The notes under the pieces are model-generated. The model did not search any database. It saw nothing but the letters and a program-made list of their open reading frames with translations, and was not told the DNA's origin. From Halobacillus aidingensis (GTDB lineage: Bacteria; Bacillota; Bacilli; Bacillales; Halobacillaceae): a DNA stretch of 64,000 nucleotides. The stretch covers positions 62,001-126,000 of the forward strand of contig NZ_FNIZ01000008.1 in the NCBI RefSeq assembly GCF_900104185.1, given 5' to 3'. Shown piece after piece: positions 47,207-56,619 of the stretch (its first letter is position 1; each line of letters starts with the position of its first letter). Both the position numbers and the translations under genes were made by a program.

Positions 47207-48091
47207 TTATTTTTTAACTTGGTTCATAACTTCATCAGCAAAGTTTTCTTCGCGTTTTTCCATACCTTCACCAACTTCGAAGCGATCGAAACCAGTGATT
47301 TGACCACCAGTAGAGGCTACGAATTGTTTTACTTTCTGGTCTGGATCTTTAACGAAGCTTTGGTCAAGCAGGCAGATTTCTTCGAAGAACTTGTTCAAAC
47401 GGCCTTCGACCATTTTCTCAACGATGTTTTCAGGCTTGCCTTCGTTCATCGCTTGAGTCTTAAGCATTTCACGTTCTTTATCTGCTTCTTCTTGTGGAAT
47501 TTCGTCACGGGAGACGTAACGAGGGTTTACAGCGGCTACATGCATCGCAACGTCTTTCGCTGCAGACTCATCTGTAGAGCCTTCAAGGACAGTCAACACA
47601 CCGATGTTTCCGCCCATGTGAAGGTAAGCACCAAATGCATCGTTATCGGTCTTTTCTTTAATTACGAAACGACGAAGGGAAATCTTTTCACCGATTTTCG
47701 CTACGCGTTCAGTAATATAGCTGCTAAGTACTTCTCCATCACCGTGAAGCTTCTGCTCTAGAGCTTCTTCAACTGTTGCAGGCTTCTGAGAAAGCAAGTG
47801 CTGACCAAGATCTTTAAGCAAATCTTTGAACTGATCGTTCTTCGTAACGAAGTCTGTTTCACAGTTCACTTCGAAAAGTACAGCCGTGTTACCGGAAATT
47901 TCGATTGCAGCAGAACCTTCTGCAGCAATACGGTCAGCTTTCTTAGCTGCCTTGGAAATTCCCTTCTCACGCAACCATTCCATTGCTTTGTCCATGTCAC
48001 CATCTGTTTCAGTGAGTGCTTTCTTACAGTCCATCATTCCAGCACCCGTTTTTTCACGAAGTTCTTTTACCATTTTAGCATTTACAGCCAT
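47207..48091 (-). CDS. tsf: elongation factor Ts
   Basis: 294 residues with the signature [16 protein letters not shown] at the N terminus and the TDF core motif ([10 protein letters not shown]). It is the nucleotide exchange factor for EF-Tu. It follows rpsB after an attenuator-like hairpin. Confidence 0.98.
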   Translation of the reverse strand: MAVNAKMVKELREKTGAGMMDCKKALTETDGDMDKAMEWLREKGISKAAKKADRIAAEGSAAIEISGNTAVLFEVNCETDFVTKNDQFKDLLKDLGQHLLSQKPATVEEALEQKLHGDGEVLSSYITERVAKIGEKISLRRFVIKEKTDNDAFGAYLHMGGNIGVLTVLEGSTDESAAKDVAMHVAAVNPRYVSRDEIPQEEADKEREMLKTQAMNEGKPENIVEKMVEGRLNKFFEEICLLDQSFVKDPDQKVKQFVASTGGQITGFDRFEVGEGMEKREENFADEVMNQVKK

Positions 48092-48166
48092 TGTAAAGCC
48101 TCCTTATTAGTTGCATATAAGTATAGCTCTTGCGTTTCAGGACGCTTGAGCTGTTACGGATTCTTT

Positions 48167-48204
48167 AAAAAAGGTGATAAAGGTATACCCCCTTATCACC
48201 TTTT
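48167..48204 (-). terminator. attenuator-like hairpin between rpsB and tsf
   Basis: A perfect 12-bp stem (48169-48180 with 48193-48204) ends in TTTTTT on the minus strand, nine bases beyond the rpsB stop. It would reduce tsf relative to rpsB. Confidence 0.85.
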
Positions 48205-48212
48205 GACCCTTC

Positions 48213-48950
48213 TTACTCTTGAGCAGCTTCTACAGCAGCTTCAGTTTCTTCCGTTGTTTCTGTTTCTTCCCCTTGTTTCGCTTCAAGGACAGCGTCTGCC
48301 ATCTTAGAAGTCAACAATTTAACGGCACGGATTGCATCATCGTTCGCAGGGATGACATAATCGATTTCGTCTGGGTCACAGTTTGTATCAACGATACCTA
48401 CAACTGGAATATTCAATTTGTGAGCTTCAGCAATCGCGATGCGCTCTTTACGAGGATCGATAACGAACATTGCGTCCGGAATGCTCTTCATTTCTTTAAT
48501 ACCGCCCAGGAATTTAACAAGACGATCTTTTTCTTTAAGCATATCGACCACTTCTTTTTTAGGAAGTACATCGAAAGTACCGTCTTCTTCCATGCGCTCA
48601 ATGTCTTTAAGACGGTTGATACGCTTACGGATCGTTTCAAAGTTTGTCAGGGTACCACCCAACCAACGTTGGTTGATGTAATACATGCCACAACGAGTCG
48701 CCTCGTCACGAACTGTATCCTGAGCTTGTTTTTTAGTACCTACAAAAAGAATGTTACCGCCGTCAGCAGCGACCTCTTTTACATAGTTGAATGCTTCATC
48801 AACTTTCTTGACCGTTTTTTGTAGGTCGATGATGTAGATCCCGTTACGCTCCGTGAAGATGTACTTTTTCATCTTTGGATTCCAGCGACGGGTTTGGTGT
48901 CCAAAATGAACACCAGCTTCAAGTAGCTGTTTCATAGAAATTACAGACAT
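48213..48950 (-). CDS. rpsB: 30S ribosomal protein S2
   Basis: 245 residues from ATG 48950 ([19 protein letters not shown]), with AGGAGG seven bases upstream. It has the conserved [11 protein letters not shown] and [17 protein letters not shown] segments and a Glu-rich C-terminal tail. It starts the rpsB-tsf unit behind a structured leader. Confidence 0.97.
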   Translation of the reverse strand: MSVISMKQLLEAGVHFGHQTRRWNPKMKKYIFTERNGIYIIDLQKTVKKVDEAFNYVKEVAADGGNILFVGTKKQAQDTVRDEATRCGMYYINQRWLGGTLTNFETIRKRINRLKDIERMEEDGTFDVLPKKEVVDMLKEKDRLVKFLGGIKEMKSIPDAMFVIDPRKERIAIAEAHKLNIPVVGIVDTNCDPDEIDYVIPANDDAIRAVKLLTSKMADAVLEAKQGEETETTEETEAAVEAAQE

Positions 48951-49100
48951 GATAGTTCCTCCTGTTTTGGTTTTTTTAGTATCCTCCGCCTCTTTCATCT
49001 TCTCTAGTGAACTCTAAAAAAGAGCAACCTCACTTGAGAATCCAAAGGCGTGCGTATTGACACCGTCAGTAAATATATCATAACACACGGGGCCATTCAA
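48951..49100 (-). promoter_or_regulatory. rpsB promoter and probable S2 autoregulatory leader
   Basis: TTGAAT (49095-49100) and TATATT (49072-49077) are 17 bases apart; the -35 overlaps the swrB stop. The leader of about 115 nt contains GGTGTCAATACGCACGCC and GGATTCTCAAGTGAGG, which can form short stems. S2 controls its own synthesis through the leader in other bacteria, so an S2-binding site is plausible, not shown. Confidence 0.5.
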
Positions 49101-49585
49101 GTTTTTTTCGTAGGTTTTTGATGAAATTTGAATAGTAATTCGATTTCTGTCTTCCCTTTATCCAATTTTCTCGCAATTTCTTCATTACTATAACCTTTTT
49201 CTTTCAATTCAAATACCTGCGAATGAAAAGATGGCTGATAGCTTTCCTTTTCATTCAGCTCAGGCAGGGTGTAGCTGGGGGAAGCTTCTTTGTCCGCGAT
49301 AACTTTCTTTTCTGAGTGACTGTTAACTTTATCATTTCTGTTTTCATTTTGAGTGTTTTGAGAATCAGAAGGGGCACTTTTTTTCCTGACGAGGCTTTCC
49401 ATTCGTTTATTTTCTTCTTTGATTTCCATTAAATACGAGGTGAAAAGATCCTCAATTTCTGATGCCACTTGTTTTTGTCTAAGTTCAAGTTCTTCAGTCT
49501 TGCGTACCTTTTTCATCATGATAAACAGTGCAAACAGTAGTACACCGTCAATGATAAAGCTGAAAATCAATAAAAACACTGTCAT
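49097..49585 (-). CDS. swrB: swarming motility protein SwrB
   Basis: 162 residues: one N-terminal transmembrane helix (about 2-24), a charged coiled coil (about 25-70), a low-complexity polar linker and the conserved C-terminal segment KGYSNEEIARKLDKGKTEIE. SwrB (YlxL) activates flagellar basal-body assembly in B. subtilis. ATG 49585 is chosen for the GAGG six bases upstream. It is normally directly after sigD; here a gene remnant lies between. Confidence 0.88.
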   Translation of the reverse strand: MTVFLLIFSFIIDGVLLFALFIMMKKVRKTEELELRQKQVASEIEDLFTSYLMEIKEENKRMESLVRKKSAPSDSQNTQNENRNDKVNSHSEKKVIADKEASPSYTLPELNEKESYQPSFHSQVFELKEKGYSNEEIARKLDKGKTEIELLFKFHQKPTKKT

Positions 49586-49659
49586 GTCTATCCTCACCAT
49601 TCATTTCTGATCCTATTTCTTCTCATTTTCCATAACTCTCACTACTGCAGAACATCATT

Positions 49660-49966
49660 TCACCCTGCTCTAAAAACAACATTCACATCACGGTAACCTT
49701 TACTGGTCCGTATGTGATACTTGCCGAATCCGATATCTAAAAATAATTGCTGCGTCACTTTTATGTAGGTGTTTCTTGAAGCTACACAATCGCTGTGAAG
49801 GATCGAATTCTCAATGAATAGATCTTGTCCAGCTTCCATTGAAGCCTGGTTGACAGATCCTACTCTTCCATCCTGGGCTGTTTTTATGAGAGCTTTCCCC
49901 ATCCACCATACCATAAATCGTAATTTTTTCGTGAAAAACAGATAGTTTCGCTTCCTTCAGCTTCAT
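49660..49966 (-). pseudogene. frameshifted remnant of a FapA-like (DUF342) gene
   Basis: One frame from ATG 49966 gives MKLKEAKLSVFHEKITIYG followed by MVDGE, then goes out of frame; the next frame continues with ALIKTAQDGRVGSVNQASM and EAGQDLFIENSILHSDC. Read together, these look like the repetitive beta-helix end of FapA (DUF342). The usual IIGG/SAG continuation is missing after TYIK. The fragment lies between sigD and swrB, where related genera can carry fapA. I infer decay by a single-base shift near 49890 plus truncation; a short functional protein is less likely. Confidence 0.5.
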
Positions 49967-49978
49967 ACCCTGACCTGC

Positions 49979-50755
49979 CTAAACGGTTACAATTTCTTGC
50001 AGCGCACCTTTCAGCTTATAGATCGCTTTCGCATGGATTTGGGAGATCCGGGAGGTGGTCAATTCTAAAACCTGACCGATCTCTGTTAAAGTAAGCTCTT
50101 CATGATAGAAAAGACTGATGACGAGTTGCTCCTTCTCGTTTAATCGGTCGATCTCTCTCGCTAATTCTTCATAGTTTTCCTTTTTGATCACTGATTCCGA
50201 TGGAGTGAATGTTCGATCATCCGGAATGGAATATCCGATCCCTTCTTTTTGATCCTCTCTTCCATCATTCGGTTTTTCTTCCATAGAAAGCACATTTGCA
50301 AAAAGAGAATCCTTGACTGTCTCCTCCACTTCTTCTGGAGATATGTTCAGAGATTCAGCAATTTCATTGGATGTTACCGGACGTTGCAATTCCTGCTCCA
50401 GCTTTTCTGTCATCTGTTCGATTTTTTTTGATCGGTCTCTTACTGATCTCGGAAGCCAGTCTTCTTTTCGTAAACCATCCATGATCGACCCTCTGATACG
50501 GAAGGATGCATACGTATCAAATTTCAGATCTCTTGTTCGATCAAATTTTTTCAGTGCATCATAAAGCCCTAACATTCCTAAACTTCTCACATCATCTTTG
50601 CTTACGCTCTTAGGTAAATGAGCGGAGATCCGCTGGACATGGTAGCTCACTAAATAGTCGTACTGCTGTACCAATTGATTTGCGGCCTCTCCATCCTGTT
50701 CATGTGTCCATAGATTCCACCACTGTTGTTCTTGAGGAGATAAACAGCTGGCCAT
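49979..50755 (-). CDS. sigD: RNA polymerase sigma factor SigD (FliA type)
   Basis: 258 residues with region 2 (DVRSLGMLGLYDALKKFD, FRIRGSIMDGLR) and region 4 helix-turn-helix (LTEIGQVLELTTSRISQIH). It directs transcription of late flagellar, chemotaxis and autolysin genes. GGGGAGG precedes the ATG. Its position at the 3' end of the long fla/che operon matters for dosage in B. subtilis. Confidence 0.96.
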   Translation of the reverse strand: MASCLSPQEQQWWNLWTHEQDGEAANQLVQQYDYLVSYHVQRISAHLPKSVSKDDVRSLGMLGLYDALKKFDRTRDLKFDTYASFRIRGSIMDGLRKEDWLPRSVRDRSKKIEQMTEKLEQELQRPVTSNEIAESLNISPEEVEETVKDSLFANVLSMEEKPNDGREDQKEGIGYSIPDDRTFTPSESVIKKENYEELAREIDRLNEKEQLVISLFYHEELTLTEIGQVLELTTSRISQIHAKAIYKLKGALQEIVTV

Positions 50756-50799
50756 TCCAATCCTCCCCGTCCTTTAGTTGGTTATTATTACTAAGCTCT

Positions 50800-51090
50800 T
50801 TACGAGTCTTCATTCAATAATTCACGCACCATTTTCGATGTTTCCTCTGCATCCATTTCCGTGGATGATGCTGTTTGAGCCGAGTCTTGACTGTTTTCTG
50901 TTGTTTCGTTAGGTGCAGTGACGAGACTCCAAAATGATCGAAACACGTAAGATAGTACAAAAAAACTAAAAAAACCTATGGTTCCTCTGTAGATCGCTGT
51001 ATCAAAAGTTGTCACTTTAGCGCTGATTGTACATACGAATAGAAAACCAAAAACAGCCGCCCATAAATTCCACAGAAGTGTCCCTTTCAT
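50800..51090 (-). CDS. small membrane protein of unknown function between cheD and sigD
   Basis: 96 residues from ATG 51090, which overlaps the cheD stop by one base (TGATG). Two hydrophobic segments (about 5-24 and 36-57) are followed by an acidic Ser/Thr/Glu tail ending EETSKMVRELLNEDS. I do not recognise a family. Location in the chemotaxis-sigD block and translational coupling suggest a motility-linked role. Confidence 0.75.
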   Translation of the reverse strand: MKGTLLWNLWAAVFGFLFVCTISAKVTTFDTAIYRGTIGFFSFFVLSYVFRSFWSLVTAPNETTENSQDSAQTASSTEMDAEETSKMVRELLNEDS

Positions 51091-51587
51091 CAAATCACAC
51101 TTTCCCCTTGATTCACTTTCCTTATATGCAGGTCCGTTGTTTCAGGATTGAATTCAATCGTGCGCCCGCATCCCCCGCCGACGTCTTCAGCCAAAATCGG
51201 TATATGAAGGGATTGAAGATTCCCTTTCACCGCTTCCACGTTTCTCGGGCCTATGCGCATCATGTCACTGGAAGAGGTGAATTGGAACATTTGTGCCCCA
51301 CCTGCCAGTTTCGCTTTTAAACGGTAGGATGAAGCTCCAGCACCTTTGAGGGCTGCCATCAAATCTTCGATGGCTGTATCTGCGTATTTCGCCCTTTTCA
51401 GCCCCTGCTTTTTCGCAAGGGAAGACTCAGGCAGCATAATATGAGCCATCCCCGCCAATTTTTTCACTTCGTCATAAAGGACGATACCAACACAAGACCC
51501 AAGCCCTGATGTACGGATCAAATCTGGAGAATGAACAATTCCCATATCTCCGATACCAATTCTTACAATCTGTCCTTCCTTAATCAT
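51090..51587 (-). CDS. cheD: chemoreceptor deamidase CheD
   Basis: 165 residues from ATG 51587 (AGGAG nine bases upstream). The Cys/His deamidase signature is present: [12 protein letters not shown] and GMAHIMLP. CheD deamidates glutamines on receptors and is controlled by CheC. It overlaps cheC by eight bases. Confidence 0.95.
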   Translation of the reverse strand: MIKEGQIVRIGIGDMGIVHSPDLIRTSGLGSCVGIVLYDEVKKLAGMAHIMLPESSLAKKQGLKRAKYADTAIEDLMAALKGAGASSYRLKAKLAGGAQMFQFTSSSDMMRIGPRNVEAVKGNLQSLHIPILAEDVGGGCGRTIEFNPETTDLHIRKVNQGESVI

Positions 51588-52233
51588 CTTCACGCACTCC
51601 TAAGGAAGAAAAAATCTTCTGATAGGAGGAAGGATCGGGAAAAAGGAAGAAATGACCTTCCAGGAATTCACCTTCCCCTCCTTCTCCATCCGTTAGAGAA
51701 GTCTTGATGACAATGGCTGCATCACTCACTTGGGAGAGTTCAATTAACCCCATACTTAAAATAGCCCCCACCATATCTTGAGAAATCGATGGAACCGTTG
51801 ATTGAATATCCAATTCTGTGAAATCGCAAAGCGCGGTAAGGTATGCACCTGATAGGATATTCCCTAATTCCTGGAGAGCAGACAAAGCCATTTCAGAACC
51901 CCCATCAAAACCCACGGAGGCGTTGGTCATAAGCTCTACAAAGTGACGGGCTTGGAAAGGAGCCATGATAAAGAACATGGTGCCCGGAGCCTCCCCTTCC
52001 ATCCTTTGAAAAATGCTGACCACTTCTTTATCTGCTCCACCAGCAAGATCCATCACTTGATCAAAGTCCACCACTTCTACCCCTGGGACATGCATCTCTA
52101 TTTTCTTATGAAGCAGTTTGGACAGAGATGTAGCCGCATGACCTGAGCCTATATTGCCGATTTCTTTCAAGACGTCCAATTGAATCGGACCAAATCGTTC
52201 AGTGAAATTCTTTGAATTAGACATAAAGCTCAT
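51580..52233 (-). CDS. cheC: CheY-P phosphatase CheC
   Basis: 217 residues with two E-x2-N phosphatase motifs ([11 protein letters not shown] and [11 protein letters not shown]), so both active sites look intact. It dephosphorylates CheY-P and binds CheD. The start is uncertain: ATG 52233 and ATG 52224 both lack a strong ribosome site; both overlap cheW. Confidence 0.94.
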   Translation of the reverse strand: MSFMSNSKNFTERFGPIQLDVLKEIGNIGSGHAATSLSKLLHKKIEMHVPGVEVVDFDQVMDLAGGADKEVVSIFQRMEGEAPGTMFFIMAPFQARHFVELMTNASVGFDGGSEMALSALQELGNILSGAYLTALCDFTELDIQSTVPSISQDMVGAILSMGLIELSQVSDAAIVIKTSLTDGEGGEGEFLEGHFFLFPDPSSYQKIFSSLGVREDD

Positions 52234-52684
52234 TCAACTCATGAACGTCATCTTTGGCAAGAACTTTTTCTAAATTCAACAAAATGAACAGCCGCTGATC
52301 CATTTTGGATACCCCTTGGATATACGCTACCTCAACCGTGCCTACCACTTCTGGCGGAGGCTCGATGCTTTCTTCATCAAGATCCAAAACATCGTTTGCC
52401 GCATCCACGATCAAACCGACATTCATATCATGTATTTTCACGGTGATGATCCTTGTCGCATCAGTATCGTTTACTTCTTCGATCCCGAACCTCTCTCTCA
52501 AGTCGATGACTGGTGTAACAACCCCCCTGAGGTTCAATACCCCTTTTACAAATGATTTTGTGCCTGGGACACGGGTGATTGGCATCATCCGCTCGATGGA
52601 ACCCACCAGATCAACCGGTACGGTGTATTCCTCATCATTGATTTGAAATACGATCACTTTCAGTTTTTTGTTTTCTTCTGTCAC
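52217..52684 (-). CDS. cheW: chemotaxis coupling protein CheW
   Basis: 155 residues, one CheW/SH3-like domain (RVPGTKSFVKGVLNLRG, VTPVIDLRERFG). It bridges receptors and CheA. It starts with GTG 52682-52684, with AAGGAGG nine bases upstream. Confidence 0.96.
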   Translation of the reverse strand: MTEENKKLKVIVFQINDEEYTVPVDLVGSIERMMPITRVPGTKSFVKGVLNLRGVVTPVIDLRERFGIEEVNDTDATRIITVKIHDMNVGLIVDAANDVLDLDEESIEPPPEVVGTVEVAYIQGVSKMDQRLFILLNLEKVLAKDDVHELNELYV

Positions 52685-52702
52685 TTTCTGTTCCCTCCTT
52701 TG

Positions 52703-54703
52703 TTACTTGATTAAAGCATTGCTATCCAGAATTAATGCCACTTGTCCGTCTCCTAGAATGGTCGCTCCTGAAATGGCGAAAGCGCCAGATAAGTAATCAC
52801 CAAGAGACTTCAAGACGACTTCTTGCTGTCCAATGAAAGAATTGACGACGAGAGCGGCCATCTTTTCTCCTTTTCTAACGATAACCACGGAGTAGTAGTC
52901 CTCTTCTTCCAATTCTTCCGGTACATCCAGTACATCTTTTAAAAAGAGGAGAGGAACGACTTTTCCTCGGAAGTCGATGACTTTTTTGTTATGGGCGTGC
53001 ATGATCTCTTCTTTTTTCACAATGGCCGTTTCAATAATCGATGAAAGAGGAACAGCATATTTTTCTTTTTGCACTTCTACAAGCATGACGGAAATGATTG
53101 AAAGGGTGAGGGGCAACTGGATAGAGAATACACTCCCCTCATCCGGCACTGAATCAACAGAAATATTACCGCCAAGAGACTCAATCGTGCTTTTCACAAC
53201 ATCAAGCCCTACTCCTCTACCGGACACATCAGAAATCGTGTCAGCAGTGGAAAAACCGCTTTCCATGATTAAATCGTACACTTGAGAGTCTGTCATTGTC
53301 GCTGCCTGTTCTTCTGTGACCACATGATTGCTTACCGCTTTTCGGACGACTTTGTCCCGTGCTATGCCGCCGCCATCATCAGAGATTTCAATGAAAACAT
53401 GATTTCCACTATGATAAGCTTTCAGTTCTAGCTTTCCTGTGGCAGACTTGCCTTTGGCTTCTCTTTCTCCCGGACCCTCAATACCGTGATCGATCGCGTT
53501 CCGAATGAGGTGGACGAGTGGATCACCAATTTCATCGATGACGGTCCGATCCAGTTCTGTTTCTGCCCCGACCACACTCAAATCGATTTTCTTATTCAAA
53601 TCCTTAGAGAGCTGGCGGACCATTCTAGGAAATCGATTAAACACTTGCTCGACCGGGACCATACGCATGTTCAGGATAATGCTTTGCAAGTCCCCGGAAA
53701 TCCTTGTCATTCTTTCGACCGTTTCACGCAGTTCGATGTGCTTCAGATCATCAGATATTTGTTCAAGGCGTCCCCGGTCAATGACAAGCTCCTCAAACAA
53801 ATTCATAAGAGCATCCAGTCGATCAATGTTGATGCGAATCGTTTTGTTCCCTACCTGCTTTCCATCTTTCTCTTCTTTTTGAGCAGTCGGCTTTTCTTGT
53901 GCCGCCATTTCTTTTTGTGAGGGCTTCGATTCATCTTTCGTTTCTTCAGAAATTTGATAGACAGTAACATAAACATTTTCAATTTCGGATACTTTTTTAA
54001 TTTTACTCTCTATGTCCTCTGCTGCATCTTCTGTAACAAGTAAAACGTGAAAGGTGGTTTCAAATTCTTCGTTTTCCAATGCTTCTACAGAAGGGGAAGA
54101 CTTGATGACATCTCCTGCTTGCTCCAATATTTCAAAGACCATATAGACACGTGCGGCCTTTAAAAGACAATCCTCCCTTAATGCCACTTCAATCTGGTAA
54201 TTGTTTTTTCCTAGTTCACTAGATTGTTCCAAGGCTGCTTTTGTATATTCATCAATCGAAAGCGTGGGGATGGTTTCATCCTGCTGTGGTGCGACTGCCA
54301 CCGAAGCGACGGCTGAACCTCCGCTCCCGTTTTCAATATTCTTCAAAAGCTCGACGACCCTCTCGACATTTCTTTCTCCTGATCCGCCTTTTGAAATATC
54401 GATGACCATCGCTTCCAAATCATCGACAGAATCAAAAACGACATCCAAAATGCCTTCGTCCACCGTCACTTTCTCATTCCGGACCGCATCGAGGACATTT
54501 TCCATTTTGTGTGTCAAATTAGAAAGGTCTTGGTAACCCATCGTTGCCGACATGCCTTTTAATGTATGAGCAGACCTGAAGATTTCATTGACAATGGAAA
54601 GGTCCTGAGGGTTCTTTTCCAAATGTAACAGTTGGTCGTTGATGGATTGCAAGTGCTCTTTACTTTCATCAATAAAAACTTCCAAGTACTGATTGGTTTC
54701 CAT
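52703..54703 (-). CDS. cheA: chemotaxis histidine kinase CheA
   Basis: 666 residues in order: Hpt domain with H46 (RSAHTLKG), CheY-binding P2 region (about 160-260), dimerisation helices, HATPase domain (HLIRNAIDHGIEG, DDGGGIARD) and a CheW-like regulatory domain at the C terminus. It phosphorylates CheY and CheB. AAGGAGG precedes the ATG. Confidence 0.97.
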   Translation of the reverse strand: METNQYLEVFIDESKEHLQSINDQLLHLEKNPQDLSIVNEIFRSAHTLKGMSATMGYQDLSNLTHKMENVLDAVRNEKVTVDEGILDVVFDSVDDLEAMVIDISKGGSGERNVERVVELLKNIENGSGGSAVASVAVAPQQDETIPTLSIDEYTKAALEQSSELGKNNYQIEVALREDCLLKAARVYMVFEILEQAGDVIKSSPSVEALENEEFETTFHVLLVTEDAAEDIESKIKKVSEIENVYVTVYQISEETKDESKPSQKEMAAQEKPTAQKEEKDGKQVGNKTIRINIDRLDALMNLFEELVIDRGRLEQISDDLKHIELRETVERMTRISGDLQSIILNMRMVPVEQVFNRFPRMVRQLSKDLNKKIDLSVVGAETELDRTVIDEIGDPLVHLIRNAIDHGIEGPGEREAKGKSATGKLELKAYHSGNHVFIEISDDGGGIARDKVVRKAVSNHVVTEEQAATMTDSQVYDLIMESGFSTADTISDVSGRGVGLDVVKSTIESLGGNISVDSVPDEGSVFSIQLPLTLSIISVMLVEVQKEKYAVPLSSIIETAIVKKEEIMHAHNKKVIDFRGKVVPLLFLKDVLDVPEELEEEDYYSVVIVRKGEKMAALVVNSFIGQQEVVLKSLGDYLSGAFAISGATILGDGQVALILDSNALIK

Positions 54704-54707
54704 AGGA

Positions 54708-55757
54708 CTACCTCCTTTTATTTTGAAGAGATTCTACAATACTGCGACTAATTTCATTTAATTTCTGGACGTCATCGGCAAGACCTGATTTCACAATCGC
54801 TTTTGGCATGCCGTACACGACGCAAGTGCTTTCATCTTCTGCGATTGTGCAAACCGCTCTTCCTTGTTCCTTCATTGCGAGGATGCCTTCTAAACCATCA
54901 GCCCCCATCCCTGTCATGATGACAGCGGTGGTGGAGATCCCTGGCAGTTTTGCAATGGAAGAAAACATCACATTCACCGAAGGTCTATGACCATTCAGGG
55001 GTCTGGATTCATTTAAATGAATGACGAGGCGCTGGTTATGCTTTACAACTTCCATGTGATAGCCACCGGGTGCGATATAGGCAACACCGTTATGTATTTC
55101 CTCCCTATGTTCGGCTTCCTTCACTGAAATTTCAGACAGTCGATTGAGACGAGAAGCCAAGGATTTCGTAAATCCTTTCGGCATATGTTGAACAACTAAG
55201 ATCGGTGCAGGAACGCTTCCGGGAAGAGATGTCAAAACTTCCTGCAAAGCTCTTGGTCCCCCGGTGGAGGTGCCGATGGCAATGACATGGCCTTCCTCTT
55301 TCATATCGTCAGGGACACGAACTTTTTCACTAGAGCTTTCGGATGGTGGATTCACCTTGGCCTCCCCTGCAATAAGAACCTTGCGGACGACATCTTTGTC
55401 TACCTTTTCCATATCAAGAGAAATGGACCCGGATGGCTTTTGTATGAAGTCCACTGCTCCAAGACTCATGGCTTTCATCGTGCTTTCCGCCCCCTCTTGC
55501 GTCAAACTGGACACCATCACTACAGGAAGGGGGGAACTTTCCATGATCTTTTTTAATGCTTCTAATCCGTCCATCACCGGCATTTCAATATCCATCGTTA
55601 CGACATCAGGACGTAAGACATCCAACTTTTTCAGACAATCTTTACCGTTCCTCGCCGTCCCAACTACATGAATCCGGTGGTCTTTTTTTAAAATTTCCGT
55701 CAAAACACGCCTCATGAAGGCGGAATCATCGACGATTAATACCCTAATCTGCTTCAT
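54708..55757 (-). CDS. cheB: chemotaxis methylesterase CheB
   Basis: 349 residues from ATG 55757 (MKQIRVLIVDDSAFM), with GAGAGG seven bases upstream. The receiver has phosphoacceptor D56; the esterase domain has the triad S164 (GTSTGG), H191 (VQHMP) and D287 (TGMGADG). It removes methyl groups from receptors for adaptation. It starts just after the flhG stop. Confidence 0.96.
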   Translation of the reverse strand: MKQIRVLIVDDSAFMRRVLTEILKKDHRIHVVGTARNGKDCLKKLDVLRPDVVTMDIEMPVMDGLEALKKIMESSPLPVVMVSSLTQEGAESTMKAMSLGAVDFIQKPSGSISLDMEKVDKDVVRKVLIAGEAKVNPPSESSSEKVRVPDDMKEEGHVIAIGTSTGGPRALQEVLTSLPGSVPAPILVVQHMPKGFTKSLASRLNRLSEISVKEAEHREEIHNGVAYIAPGGYHMEVVKHNQRLVIHLNESRPLNGHRPSVNVMFSSIAKLPGISTTAVIMTGMGADGLEGILAMKEQGRAVCTIAEDESTCVVYGMPKAIVKSGLADDVQKLNEISRSIVESLQNKRR

Positions 55758-55761
55758 CTCT

Positions 55762-56619
55762 CTACCTCTCAAAAACAAATCTCTTTAATTTATCTACGAA
55801 CGAAAGAGGGGACTCATGAGAGTGGCTTTCGTTCAAATAATCACGCACCAACTCCTCAAGGGATCGGCTTACTTTGCTTTTAGGCCTGTCGATCACAAAT
55901 GGCTGCTGTTTATTGACCGCTTCAAGTACAGACCTGTCATCAGGTAAAACACCTAACAAAGCCACTTCCGCTTCTAAGAATCTCTCGACCACAAGGGATA
56001 GTCGATCGAAAGTATTCCTGCCATTTTTCTCGTTAAGCGAACGGTTCACAAGGATTTTTATCGGCAGACTTTTGTCTTTATGTACAAGATGCTTAATCAT
56101 CGCGTAACCGTCCGTTAACGAAGTGGGTTCAGGAGTAGTAACAACGATCGCCTCATGGGCCGAGCTGATAAAATGCAGGCTGTCCTGAGTTGCTCCAGCT
56201 CCCATGTCGAAGAGGATATAGTCGAAAGACTTGGTCAGCTCTTCGAATTCGCTTTGAAAATAGGCGAATTTTGTTTGATCAAGTTCAAAAATGTGAGAGA
56301 GCCCCGAACCGCCAGCAATATAAGATAAGGATTCTGGCCCTAGTTCGATAATATCACGAATCGACATTTCTTCCCGAAACAAGTCGACAAATGTACGTCT
56401 TGGTGATTTCCCCATCAAAATATCTATGTTACCCATGCCGATATCCAGATCAAAGATCAAAACCTTCTTGTCATTTCTCATGAGCTGCAACGCAAAGTTG
56501 ATGCAAAAATTCGACTTCCCCACACCGCCTTTCCCACTAGCAATGGCAATGGTTTTAGCTTGTTTTTCTCCTTCCATTTCTTGTATTCGCCTTCGAAGGA
56601 CTTCAGCTTGATCTTTCAT
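55762..56619 (-). CDS. flhG: flagellar number/placement ATPase FlhG
   Basis: 285 residues from ATG 56619 (MKDQAEVLRRRIQEME), preceded by GGAGGGG and overlapping flhF by 17 bases. It is a MinD/ParA-like ATPase with the deviant Walker A SGKGGVGKS. It acts with FlhF to set basal-body pattern. The N-terminal DQAEVLRRR motif stimulates the FlhF GTPase in Bacillus. Confidence 0.95.
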   Translation of the reverse strand: MKDQAEVLRRRIQEMEGEKQAKTIAIASGKGGVGKSNFCINFALQLMRNDKKVLIFDLDIGMGNIDILMGKSPRRTFVDLFREEMSIRDIIELGPESLSYIAGGSGLSHIFELDQTKFAYFQSEFEELTKSFDYILFDMGAGATQDSLHFISSAHEAIVVTTPEPTSLTDGYAMIKHLVHKDKSLPIKILVNRSLNEKNGRNTFDRLSLVVERFLEAEVALLGVLPDDRSVLEAVNKQQPFVIDRPKSKVSRSLEELVRDYLNESHSHESPLSFVDKLKRFVFER

